Below are positions 1-29,100 of a stretch of DNA of 50,316 nucleotides, piece after piece. Source of the DNA: Saccoglossus kowalevskii (taxonomy: Eukaryota; Hemichordata; Enteropneusta; Harrimaniidae); assembly GCF_000003605.2 (NCBI RefSeq), contig NW_003141322.1, forward strand, positions 112,687 to 163,002, given 5' to 3'. The position numbers and the translations under genes were made by a program. Each line of letters begins with the position of its first letter. Within the stretch, counting starts at the first letter, position 1. The notes beneath the pieces are model-generated. The model was not told the origin of the DNA and did no database searches. It saw only the letters and a list, made by a program, of their open reading frames with translations.

Positions 1-18198
<18,198 letters not shown>

Positions 18199-18560
18199 AC
18201 AGCTATAACAGATGAATTCGCCGACACCAATATTTCAATCGGCGACGACCCAGGAAGTGAATCTGAAGGCTGAATGTTTTTTTCTGATGATGAGTCACGA
18301 AATATGGCTGATTTCCACGATCAGACACACCCTAACTAACCTGAAAAATCCCTTGCACTTCGGTTGAATTGGTAAATTGGCTTTCGAAAAATTAATGCGC
18401 TAAGTGTTAAAGACATTGAGATTAGTGTTAAAACGAACACGGAATACGTATATTGTGTCAGAAAACAAACATGGCGGATCACAGCGAAGGAAAGGCCATG
18501 ACGTCACATTAGGAGGGGGATATCCTGGTCACGTGGCAGTGTTGGGAACTAGTTCCTCCT
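18199..18560 (-). promoter_or_regulatory. Putative presenilin promoter with CRE, E-box and YY1-like site
   Basis: Upstream of exon A lie a perfect palindromic CRE TGACGTCA (18499-18506), an E-box CACGTG (18530-18535) and AACATGGCGG (18468-18477), which on the minus strand reads as a YY1-type CCGCCATGTT. No TATA box was seen. Such a mix is usual for housekeeping promoters. The transcription start is not determined. Confidence 0.4.
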
Positions 18561-19517
18561 CTGAAAAGACATGTATTTACGCTCATATTGTAGTTTATTG
18601 TATTGATAATTGACTGATATCACGTAAGTAAGTCGAATTCAAGGTTTGCATCAAGTTTCATTCTTTAAGCAAGGATGTTTGTTGTAGTTGTTGGCGTCAG
18701 TGATTTCAGTAGTTTCGGAGTTGTGTGGCCATTATGATGCGTGTACTTATTTTCGATTTTCATGAATAGTTAATTTTATGGTGGATCAGTTTGTGTTGAA
18801 TAAATAAAAACAAAATTATTTTACGTGAGCTGTATACGTGTGATGCACCACTGTAGAGTTGTAATTTATAGACCCGACCACGCCCACTTTAAACCTATTT
18901 GGGAAGGCAAGGTCAGCATTCATGAAGACCATTTTGCGACTTCGAATTTCGTTAACGCCACTTATTTTGAAAATTAATTCAAAATTTCTTAAATCGACCA
19001 ACGGTACTTTATTGGCCAATATCCAAGCGTCGAGCACACATTGCTAACCACCTTCACTGTGACCCCTCCCCCATTATGAATAAAACTACAATCATTGAAT
19101 CAAAGTCGTGTACATTGTATGTGCAGATGTTGAGTAGGATTTCGATTACACGGGTAACAAATTTATTAAATAATTTATTAAATTCTTAATTTAAATAGTA
19201 AATTGTATGTAATATTTGGCTGAAAAAAAAGTTTTCGATTAGTTTGGCGAGAAAAAGTTTAGTGATTTCAATGTAAGTGATCACGTAATTGAATAAAAAT
19301 GTGTAAATTTGTTTGTCCAAAGAAGATGCGTTTGCCTGTTCTCTGCAATGCATTGACCATTTTATTCAGTCTTCAAATTTAGCTATTACACAATAGATTG
19401 CATAATAGATCTCTCGACACCTTCAGCAAAATGTTTACATTTTTAATCAATGCCTTAGTTTACGGGCAATGTATTGCACAACACTGACATGTCAGCCTGA
19501 GGAGAGGTTCAGACCTA
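18561..19517. other. Intergenic stretch, no gene recognised
   Basis: A GACCACGCCCAC segment (18876) and a short minus frame (18816-19037) were examined; neither matches a family I know. Confidence 0.4.
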
Positions 19518-20553
19518 TAAGACAAGGGAGGAAACAAAATATGCACACATTTTTCTAGCTGCCGAAAATCATACCTCAAAATACAAAATACCTTGTCCAA
19601 ACTAGTTACGAGTGCTTATAAGACATTGAACTATCGCAAAATGTTGGCCGATTACATGTAAATCATATATTTTTCCAGATTTTACGCATTTATGACGAAA
19701 TTTGACAATTTCTATTCTCTGTAATNNNNNNNNNNNNNNNNNNNNNNNNNNNNNNNNNNNNNNNNNNNNNNNNNNNNNNNNNNNNNNNNNNNNNNNNNNN
19801 NNNNNNNNNNNNNNNNNNNNNNNNNNNNNNNNNNNNNNNNNNNNNNNNNNNNNNNNNNNNNNNNNNNNNNNNNNNNNNNNNNNNNNNNNNNNNNNNNNNN
19901 NNNNNNNNNNNNNNNNNNNNNNNNNNNNNNNNNNNNNNNNNNNNNNNNNNNNNNNNNNNNNNNNNNNNNNNNNNNNNNNNNNNNNNNNNNNNNNNNNNNN
20001 NNNNNNNNNNNNNNNNNNNNNNNNNNNNNNNNNNNNNNNNNNNNNNNNNNNNNNNNNNNNNNNNNNNNNNNNNNNNNNNNNNNNNNNNNNNNNNNNNNNN
20101 NNNNNNNNNNNNNNNNNNNNNNNNNNNNNNNNNNNNNNNNNNNNNNNNNNNNNNNNNNNNNNNNNNNNNNNNNNNNNNNNNNNNNNNNNNNNNNNNNNNN
20201 NNNNNNNNNNNNNNNNNNNNNNNNNNNNNNNNNNNNNNNNNNNNNNNNNNNNNNNNNNNNNNNNNNNNNNNNNNNNNNNNNNNNNNNNNNNNNNNNNNNN
20301 NNNNNNNNNNNNNNNNNNNNNNNNNNNNNNNNNNNNNNNNNNNNNNNNNNNNNNNNNNNNNNNNNNNNNNNNNCAAATTTCGTCATAAATGCGTAAAATC
20401 TGGAAAAATATACGATTTACATGTAATCGGACAACATTTTGCGATAGTTCAATGTCTTATAAGCACTCGTAACTAGTTTGGACAAGGTATTTTGAGGTAT
20501 GATTATCGGCAGCTAGAAAAATGTGGGCATATTTTGTTTCCTCCCTTGTCTTA
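19518..20553. mobile_element. Long palindromic TIR element interrupted by assembly gap
   Basis: The left arm 19518-19704 starts TAAGACAAGGGAGGAAAC. The right arm 20374-20553 is its reverse complement with few differences and ends CCTCCCTTGTCTTA. Both outer ends abut TA, consistent with a TA target duplication. The centre is the N run. Long identical inverted arms suggest a foldback or Tc1/mariner-related MITE. The true interior is unknown. Confidence 0.65.
19726..20373. other. Assembly gap (648 N)
   Basis: Undetermined bases, positioned exactly between the two arms of an inverted repeat. The stated length may be only a scaffold estimate. Confidence 1.
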
Positions 20554-21069
20554 TATATAGTGCAAGCTGATCGACCGGAAACAAGTATTAGTGATTTTTG
20601 TGGTTTCGGAGCGTGACGATTAAATTTAATATCATATGCTTGCTTTACATTACTAAACTGTTTTAATTCCATAATTTCTATTATTTTGAGCAAGGGTAAG
20701 GTCCTGTACCGGGACGGCCCCATATACGTCCACGCATTGAGACGAATAGATCGTCAAGCCCCTGTGGTTCAGACCTGGGTATTCGACTATTGACAGTATT
20801 TTTATTCCATCTATTCAAAAATGCGTGATACTTTTCGAACGAATTTAATTATTACGAAGAAGTGTATAAAATATAGGGCCTAGCTATTTAATATGCTATC
20901 TCGGATATCCCAGGAAATATTTCGCAAACCAGAGCGAACAACGTTTATACTTAGATTGCCATGGAGATATTTCGACAATTGAAAATTCAACACCAATCGC
21001 AATCCTGGAACAAGAAGGGTATTCATAGTTACGGTAATAAATTCCCATTCACAGGTTATTATCTAAACT
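20554..21069. other. Intergenic stretch, no feature seen
   Basis: No coding or repeat signal recognised, apart from a short GC-rich imperfect palindrome near 20700-20720. Confidence 0.4.
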
Positions 21070-21640
21070 GTTGTTAAAGTTCATCCCACTGCATTAGAAA
21101 AGCACGAAAATGGGGGAGGGGGCGTTGATCTGAGCGTTAATTTTCTTTGCGATTCGCAAATCGAAAAAGAGTTCCATTTATTAAAATGTATTTTTTGGTT
21201 GGTGGTCAAAGTTCACCCCAATGCATGGTGTAGATCTGAGCATTAGTTTTCTTTGTGATTAGCAAATCGCAATAGTGCTCCATATATTCAGAGGCGTCGG
21301 CACGACATTTTGCATGGAGGAGCGGGATCTGCTCACAAACCTCGCGCCGAAAGCCCGACCTTACTAGGGGGTCCGGGGCATGCTCCTCTTAACAATTTTG
21401 AAATTTAGACCCTCTGAAATGCCATTTCCTGCATTTAGAGGGGCAAATTTTGCTGACACAAAGTATTTCAGCTTGATTTCGGAGGGGAGGGTAGACGCCC
21501 CCCCCCCCACCACCACCACCATTTTTCGAGGGGGAGAGGCGCTCCGCCACTGTTATTAATTTGCATTTTTGGGATGGTCAAACTTCAACCCACTGCATTA
21601 GAATTGACGCACGGGGGGTAGTAGATTCAGAAATTTATTA
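21070..21640. repeat. Diverged tandem repeat (about 115-bp unit) split by an insertion
   Basis: Units share GTCAAAGTTCA-like, CCACTGCATTAGAA-like and GATCTGAGC..TTAATTTTCTTT-like segments (starting about 21075, 21206 and 21575). The third copy is separated from the second by the 264-bp element at 21289-21552. Confidence 0.5.
21289..21552. mobile_element. 264-bp TIR element (MITE-like)
   Basis: The ends CAGAGGCG and CGCCACTG form imperfect terminal inverted repeats; the interior has AGGGGGTCCGGGGCATGCTC and a TTTAGACCCTCTGAAATG segment of a kind seen in several marine invertebrate repeats. The flanks ATATT and TTATT look like a 5-bp target duplication with one mismatch, and the other copies of the surrounding tandem unit suggest the empty site CCATTTATT. 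The CAG...CTG ends would suit several cut-and-paste superfamilies. Confidence 0.55.
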
Positions 21641-22882
21641 ATTACATTTATTAATTTGTATTCTTTTGATACTTTGAGATTCCTAGATATTTTACACCTT
21701 TATATCAAAACAAATCCTCGATTTACTAAATACAATCTACTATAACAAATTACTATTAAAGTCTAGCAGTCCATTTACACCACGGTTGGAAGTTAAGTTG
21801 CCAGATAATCAAATATCAGACACCTATATTGTAAATATTTACTACACTGAGTTTTATTTATTCTTGTATTTTGGGTCACCGTGACGGACCATGCATTACA
21901 AAGAAGATCAATGTTAACAATTATGACACGATTATGACCCATAGGCAAGTTACTACGACAATCAATCCATTACCACGACAGTCAACAGGTCTCGCTTTAT
22001 GCTGTCACACTTTCACAGAAATCGCGTGACCTTTCACGTGTGACCACGTTTTTTTAAGTTACTAATTTAGACGTTCTATCCTCATATTACTCCGCCATAA
22101 TCGTAATGAGTTGAATATGTATTATTGTCCGGCGTTTCTGACGATAGCAGTCATAGTTTGGTGGTTGCCAGAGAAGTATAAAGAACAAGACGATTGCTGC
22201 AATGCAGAAAAAACATAATATGCACTATGATGCCAATTGTGTTGGTAAATATCTTAAACGTATCGATTTATTTCCATCCACGGTATAACGTACGAGATAT
22301 GCATACAGAACAATATACCAGGAAAAGTATTTGACAATTAGTATATAATAATTGAATTTGCTATATAAAAGAAAATTCTTATGATATTTATATAAATATA
22401 TACTCTGAAAAATCGATTATTCTATTACTATACGTGTTTACATACTAAACATCAATATGTGGGTAATTGAAAACTGAGAAATACGAAGCATAACATCACT
22501 CAAATCGTGGTTTAACAAATTGTAAAAAATAAATAGAATACTTCACAAATATTACCTGTTTAAGCTACGCTCAATGTGATCGACGATTTAATTGAGTATT
22601 ATACAACTTTCACATTTTTGGGCAAAACGAATATACATTCCAGAAAATATTAATTACAAGTGTCGAGTGATTTTAGTATTTTCTTATTTTACACATGTCA
22701 AGAAAGCACGTATTACGTGTACAGTTGATATAATAATGTATACAAATATTTTCGTAAATCGTCGAGTTATCTATAGCTTATTTATAAATGCCTTAAGTAT
22801 GACAAATTAAAACCGCTGCAAGTAGGACACAACATTAAACTGTGTTGATTAAAATTCGGTGTCGTAAATTGCATTCTTTCAG
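21641..22882. other. 3' flank of the CUB gene
   Basis: AT-rich sequence downstream of the CUB gene stop on the minus strand. A possible AATAAA signal on the minus strand lies at 22267-22272 (plus TTTATT), giving a 3' UTR of about 0.6 kb if used. No other gene seen. Confidence 0.35.
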
Positions 22883-23133
22883 TTAAACACTAGGCGTGTC
22901 CAGTGGCCAATGACGAACCCATTGATCATACCGAAGTCTTTCAGTTTCACTCTCGTTGTCTGATATAGCAAAGTCTTTTTCCTTAGGTTGTTGGCGAGGA
23001 CGTTTGGGTCTTCGTTTGTGACGTTTGCAAACCATGATACCGATAATAAAAATAAACATGGCCAAGCAGGCTATAGCCGCTATAATTGCTATTATGAATG
23101 TGGTTTTCTGATAATTCCCCAGATCCATATCGC
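22883..23133 (-). CDS. CUB receptor last exon: membrane span and cytoplasmic tail
   Basis: The acceptor TTCTTTTTTCAG is followed by GCGATATGG, completing Gly with the G from the large exon. It encodes DMDLGNYQKTT, a span IIAIIAAIACLAMFIFIIG, a stop-transfer run CKRHKRRPKRPRQQPK, an acidic segment SDNESETE and the end RHWPLDTPSV, then TAA at 22883. No ITAM, NPxY or standard PDZ-binding end was seen; one Tyr (RYDQW) is the only tail tyrosine. Confidence 0.92.
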
Positions 23134-26100
23134 CTGAAAAAAGAATACAAAAAGGCAGTTTAGGTTGACAATTTTGGAACTACTAAACAAATTCGCCCAG
23201 CAATGCTCGTTCTCACTCTTTGATATGACAAAGTCCTTTTCTGGTGTGGTGGCGTTGTTTTCGTTTTTTACATTTGCACACCATATACCGACAATAAAAC
23301 TCAAAAGAGTCATTTCGGGCACTTTAAATAAGTAACATTGAAAGTAGCATGGTAGAAAAAAAGTAACCACCGAAAGTGTTGAAATGCTCTTTTATTGGTG
23401 ATAGCTCGCTAACAGCTTCGGGATAACGTAACGTTTTTTTCAGTATGCCGTGATGGGAGGAATGATTTGATACATTACTCAATGGAATTTGAAGTAGTTT
23501 TAAATTTTGACACTTGTTTGACCTCTGACCCAATCTAAACTTGTCCAGTTTTCAGTATTTTCCAGGAATGCCAAAACAAATTTTAGACCTTCACGATGAT
23601 TTTTGTCAGGAACGTGGGATTGTTCCTCTTCTAATAGTCAATTTGTCACAAAAACTAGGTCGAGGTTTACTATACATCTCAACAACGTGATATGCATAAA
23701 TTTGGTGGTGATGTTAATATTGTCTTGTCCATACTTTAAATCGCGTTGACAATAATAATGCAAATACTATTAAATACAATCCGAATGAATAAAAGAACAT
23801 ACTCACCCTTTCCCACTTCGCCTCTATGAATGGTAACTTTTTGGATTGTGCTAGTTGTATGAATGGCTTCAGTAGTATCATTAAACTCGCCCATCTGGCC
23901 ATTCTGTTCATCAACGGCGGTCTTATTGGGAATTAAAACTGCAGCACCTACTTCAATTTCGGTGTAGATAGCATCAAATCCAATACTTTGACCATAATTA
24001 CTTTGAAATATTACATCAATTTCATTGGTAGAAGTTGTAATAACATTCGGAATTCCATATCCACAAAGTTTCCTAGATTTTATGTTTCCATTGGATTTGT
24101 ATTCGAGAATCAGTACATGATCATAGTTTTCTGAGCATTCATTTCCATTTGCACTTGAATCAACGCCAAAGTACAAGAACTGCAACCGAATTCTTCTACC
24201 ACCACCAACAGTTATGTGCCAAGAACAATGTTTATTAGGAGGGTAGTAGTTCGGAAAATTTGGAGAATAGAACGTTCCCGAAGGACCAGTCAATGTAAAA
24301 TTACAAAGTTCAAAATCTTCACCAAGTGGTGCTATATCACGGGTTTTATATAAAGCTTGAAATCCAGTGCCATAGCCATATTTACTTTGGAATTCCACTT
24401 GCAACTTGTTCGTAGTGGTGAATATTGAAAGCGGAAGCTGGTTCCCACAATGCAAGGAAGAGAGTTCATCTTCAGTATCAACATCTGTGATCACCTTAAT
24501 ATGGTCATATACATCACTACAAGTTCCATTGAAAAGTTGAAAATCAAGATCCATGTACAGAAATTGTAACAAAATTGTATTTCCAATGGAAGTAGTAATT
24601 CTCCAAATGCAAGTTGAATGAAAAGGATATTGATTCGGAAATTTTGGAGATTGTATTAAACCATAGTCATTAGTTATGTCATAATTGCATTCGATTCTTG
24701 GAAGCTCTGAAGTATATGCAGGATGTTCATGTTTTTCTGTTGATGTTGTAGAGGATTCCGAAAAGGTATCTGTTGATGTTTTGTCTACAGTTAGTGTTAC
24801 TATAGCGCCAGCAGTGGTAACAATATCACCAGGAAGATGCCTGTCGAATTGTGGTGGCATTTCTTTATATATAGCAGCAAATCCGGTACCATGCCCATAA
24901 TTACTTTTAAATACAATATCAATAGCATTTGAGACAGTTGCAATTTTGTCAGGGATGTCTACTCCACACAGCGTTGAAGTTTTAACAATTTTTCCATTCT
25001 CACTGTATTCAACAATATTTAAATGGTCATATGAGCGAGAGCAATTTGTTCCAATCATCCGAGAATCCATATCAAAATAAAGGAATTTTAATTGTATGAC
25101 CTTCTCTTCTCTAACAATAATATTCCAAGAACATATTTTATGAGGTGGGTAATAGCTCGGAAAGTTCAAAGAATGCAATATTCCCGATGGACCAGAGAGC
25201 TTATAGTCACAAGGTTCTAGAACATCTCCAGGTGGTGCTAGATCACGAGTTTTAAACAAAGCTTGAAATCCAGTGCCATAGCCATATTTACTTTGGAATT
25301 CCACTTGTAACTTGTTTGTAGTGGTGAGTATTGGCGATGGAAGCTTGTCTCCACAATGCAAGGAAGAGAGTTCATCTTCAGTATCAACATCTGTGATCAC
25401 CTTAATATGGTCATATACATCACTACAAGTTCCATTGAAATGCTGAAAATCAAGATCCATGTACAGAAATTGTAACAAAATTGTATTTCCAATGGAAGTA
25501 GTAATTCTCCAAATGCAAGTAGAATGAAGAGGATATTGATTCGGAAATTTTGGAGATTGCATTAAACCATAGTCATTAGTTATGTCATAATTGCATTCGA
25601 TTCCTGGAAGCTCTGAAGTATGTGCAGTATGTTCATGTTTTTCTGTTGATGTTGTAGAGGATTCCGAAAAGGTATCTGTTGATGTTTTGTCTACAGTTCG
25701 TGTTACTATAGCGCCATCAGTGGTAACAATATCACCAGGAACATGCCTGTCGAATTGTGGTGGCATTTCTTTATATATAGCAGCAAATCCGGTACCATGC
25801 CCATAATTACTTTTAAATACAAGATCAATAGCATTTGAGACAGTTTCAATTTTGTCAGGGATGTCTACTCCACACAGCGTTGAAGTTTTAACAATTTTTC
25901 CATTCTCACTGTATTCAACAATATTTAAATGGTCATATGAGCGAGAGCAATTTGTTCCAATCATTCGGGAATCCATATCAAAATGAAGAAATTCTAATTT
26001 TATGACCTTCCCTTCTCCAACAATAATAGTCCAAGAACACATTTTATAAGGTGGGTAATAGCTCGGAAAGTTCAAAGAATGCAATGTTCCTGATGGACCA

Positions 26101-29100
26101 GAGAGGTTATAGTCGCAAGGTTCTAGAACATCTCCAGGTGGTACTAGATCACGGGTTTTAAACAAAGCTTGAAATCCAGTGCCATAGCCATATTTACTTT
26201 GGAATTCCACTTGTAACTTGTTTGTAGTGGTGAGTATTGGCGATGGAAGCTTGTCTCCACAATGCAAGGAAGAGAGTTCATCTTCAGTATCAACATCTGT
26301 GATCACCTTAATATGGTCATATACATCACTACAACTTCCATTGATATGCTGAAAATCAAGGTCCATGTACAAAAATGTTATAGATATTGTTTTTCCAACA
26401 GAGGCAGTAATTTGCCAAATGCATGTAGTCTGTTGAGGATATTCACTTGGAAAATTGGGCGACTGTATCACGCCATGATCTGATGTTAATACGTGAAAGC
26501 AATCACTGTCAGTATGTTGTGTAATTTGTTCAGGTGGAGCACGGGTAGTTGCTACATTGTGACCATGAACCCGCTCATATAGTGGGATAATTTCTTTATA
26601 ATGAATTTTAAATCCAGTACTGAATCCATAGTTACTATGAAAAATAACATCAATACTGTTTGTTGTAGTTATAATTGTATCAGGAATTCCTGGACTACAC
26701 ACCAAGGTTGACTTCACAACATTTCCACTTTTGGAGCTGTATTCTACAATTTGCAAATAATCATATGAAAGAGAACAATTTCCCATTGCCATCCTGGAAT
26801 CAATATCAAAGTACAGAAACTGTAGTTCAATTACTTTGTTATCTTCAACAACAATGTGCCAGGAACATAATGTATTTGGTGGATGGTAGCTCGGAAAATA
26901 CAACATGCCTGCAGGTCCAGTTTTGGTGAATTTACAGGGAGGCGATATGGATGTAGAAATTGGCGTATTGCTTGTAGTTTCCTCTGGCAATGTAATATAA
27001 TCTGGCTCCAGAGATTCGAATGAAACTTGAAATCCAGTGCCTTGTCCAGACATACTTTGAAAAAGTATCTGTAATCTATTTGTAGTGGTAATTAACTCGG
27101 GTGGCAAAACCCTTCCACAAAATACCAAAGACTCGGCATTCTCAGTACCAGGCTGTGTTACAATAGTAACATGATCATATAAAATATTACAAGTTTCATT
27201 GATTGGGACAAAATCCAGGTCCATGGCAAGAAATTTCAAATGAATTATTTTCTTCAAAGGAACAGTTACTTCCCAAGTACATGTTGTGTGATGTGGGTAC
27301 TGATTTGGAAATTGAGGTGATTGTATTAATCCATGGTCATATGAAATATCAAAGTTACAGTCACGTGTCAAGGACTGGGTTGTTGGTGACGACACCTCTT
27401 CAGAAATATCACCAAGACCAGGCCAATCACGACCATGATCTGCATCTATTTCATTATAAATTGCATCAAAACCAGTACTAAATCCATATTTACTTTGAAA
27501 CAAAATGCGCATTTCATTTGATCCAACTATTATGACATCTGGAACAAATTTACACAAAGTCAGAGTTTTGCCAACTCTCCCATCTGTGTGATATTCTACG
27601 ATCTTAACATTGTCATAAAGTTCTGAACATTCTTCACCATCGGTATGAGAGTCAATATCAAAATATAAAAATTCTAACCGAATAAATTTACCTTCCCCTA
27701 CAATAATATGCCAAAAACACAGTTGATGAGCAGGGTAGTAGCTTGGAAAATTTAATGACTGGATTACTCCAGATGATCCAGCGATGATGAAACTGCACAT
27801 TTCATCATCTGGTTGAATATTAGCTCGTTCCGGGCTATCAGTCATGTAATCAGACACATATTCTGCAGCAGCTTTCTCATCTACAGATTTAAATATAGCA
27901 TGAAATCCAGTACCATTACCATATTTGCTTCGAAATTCGACTTGTAAAGTTCTAAATTTTGTAATTATTTCTGAAGGTAGTTCACTCCCGCAATACAATG
28001 TGGTAACTGCATCTTCAGTATCAACATCTGTTTTCACAACAATATGATCATATTCCTCACGACAAGTTCCATTGAAATGTTGATCAAGATCCATGTACAA
28101 TATTTGTAATGATATTTTCATTCCAATCTGTGCAGTGATCTTCCAAATGCAGGTTGTATGTAGAGGGTAAGTACTTGGAAAGTTTGGCGACTGTATCACT
28201 CCATACTCTGATGTGATATCAAATTGACAGGGATTATTCTTGTCAATTTCAGTATCATTAATCAACAACTTTTCCCTAATCACATGATCTGTTGAGTCTT
28301 GTTCGATTTCTTCATAAAGAACATCAAATCCAGTACTAAATCCATACCTACTTTGTAATACAACATCAATTGTATTAGTAGCAGTTTTAATGATATCTGG
28401 CACTTCACTTCCACAAAGAATAATCACTTCTTCAGCATCTCCATGTGTACTGTACTCCTTGATCTTCATATGATCATACTGTTCAGAGCATTCAGGACCA
28501 ATATTCATTGTAGAATCAATATCAAAATACAAGAATTGCAATTTGATGACTTTACCTGCTTCAACAATAATGTGCCATGTGCACAATTGATTAGGTGGGT
28601 AGTAGCTTGGAAAATTCAAGGAATGAAACACGCCTAATGGTCCAGAGGTGTTAAATTCGCAAGACTCATTAACTTGATTCACTTCAAATGATTTGAAGAA
28701 TGCTTGAAACCCTGTACCAGAACCATACATACTTCGGAATTCTATTTGCAATTTATTTGTGAAAGTGTCAATATCCTGTGGAAGGTCACCCCCGCAAAAC
28801 AGCATAGTAGATTGATCTTTCGTACCAATACCTGTTATAATTGCAATATGGTCATATAGATGATTACAAGTTGCATTGAAATATTGAGAATCTAGGTCCA
28901 TGTACATAAATTGCAACACCACAATTTTTCCTACTGGAACTGTTATTTTCCAAATACATGTAGTTTGTTCAGGATACACTGTTGGAAAGTTTGGTGACTC
29001 GATTAATCCATGTTCGGCAGTTATATCATAAAGACATTCATCTTTTTGTTGTGGAATATCAACTGTTTGTGCATTATTCACTGAAGATGTTTCTTGTAAA

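Noticed and set aside
18816-19037. Minus frame of 73 codons
   Set aside because: No recognisable motif, no splice support, and the sequence looks like repeat debris.
19690-20388. Frames of about 228 codons on both strands
   Set aside because: Artefacts of the N run being read as open.
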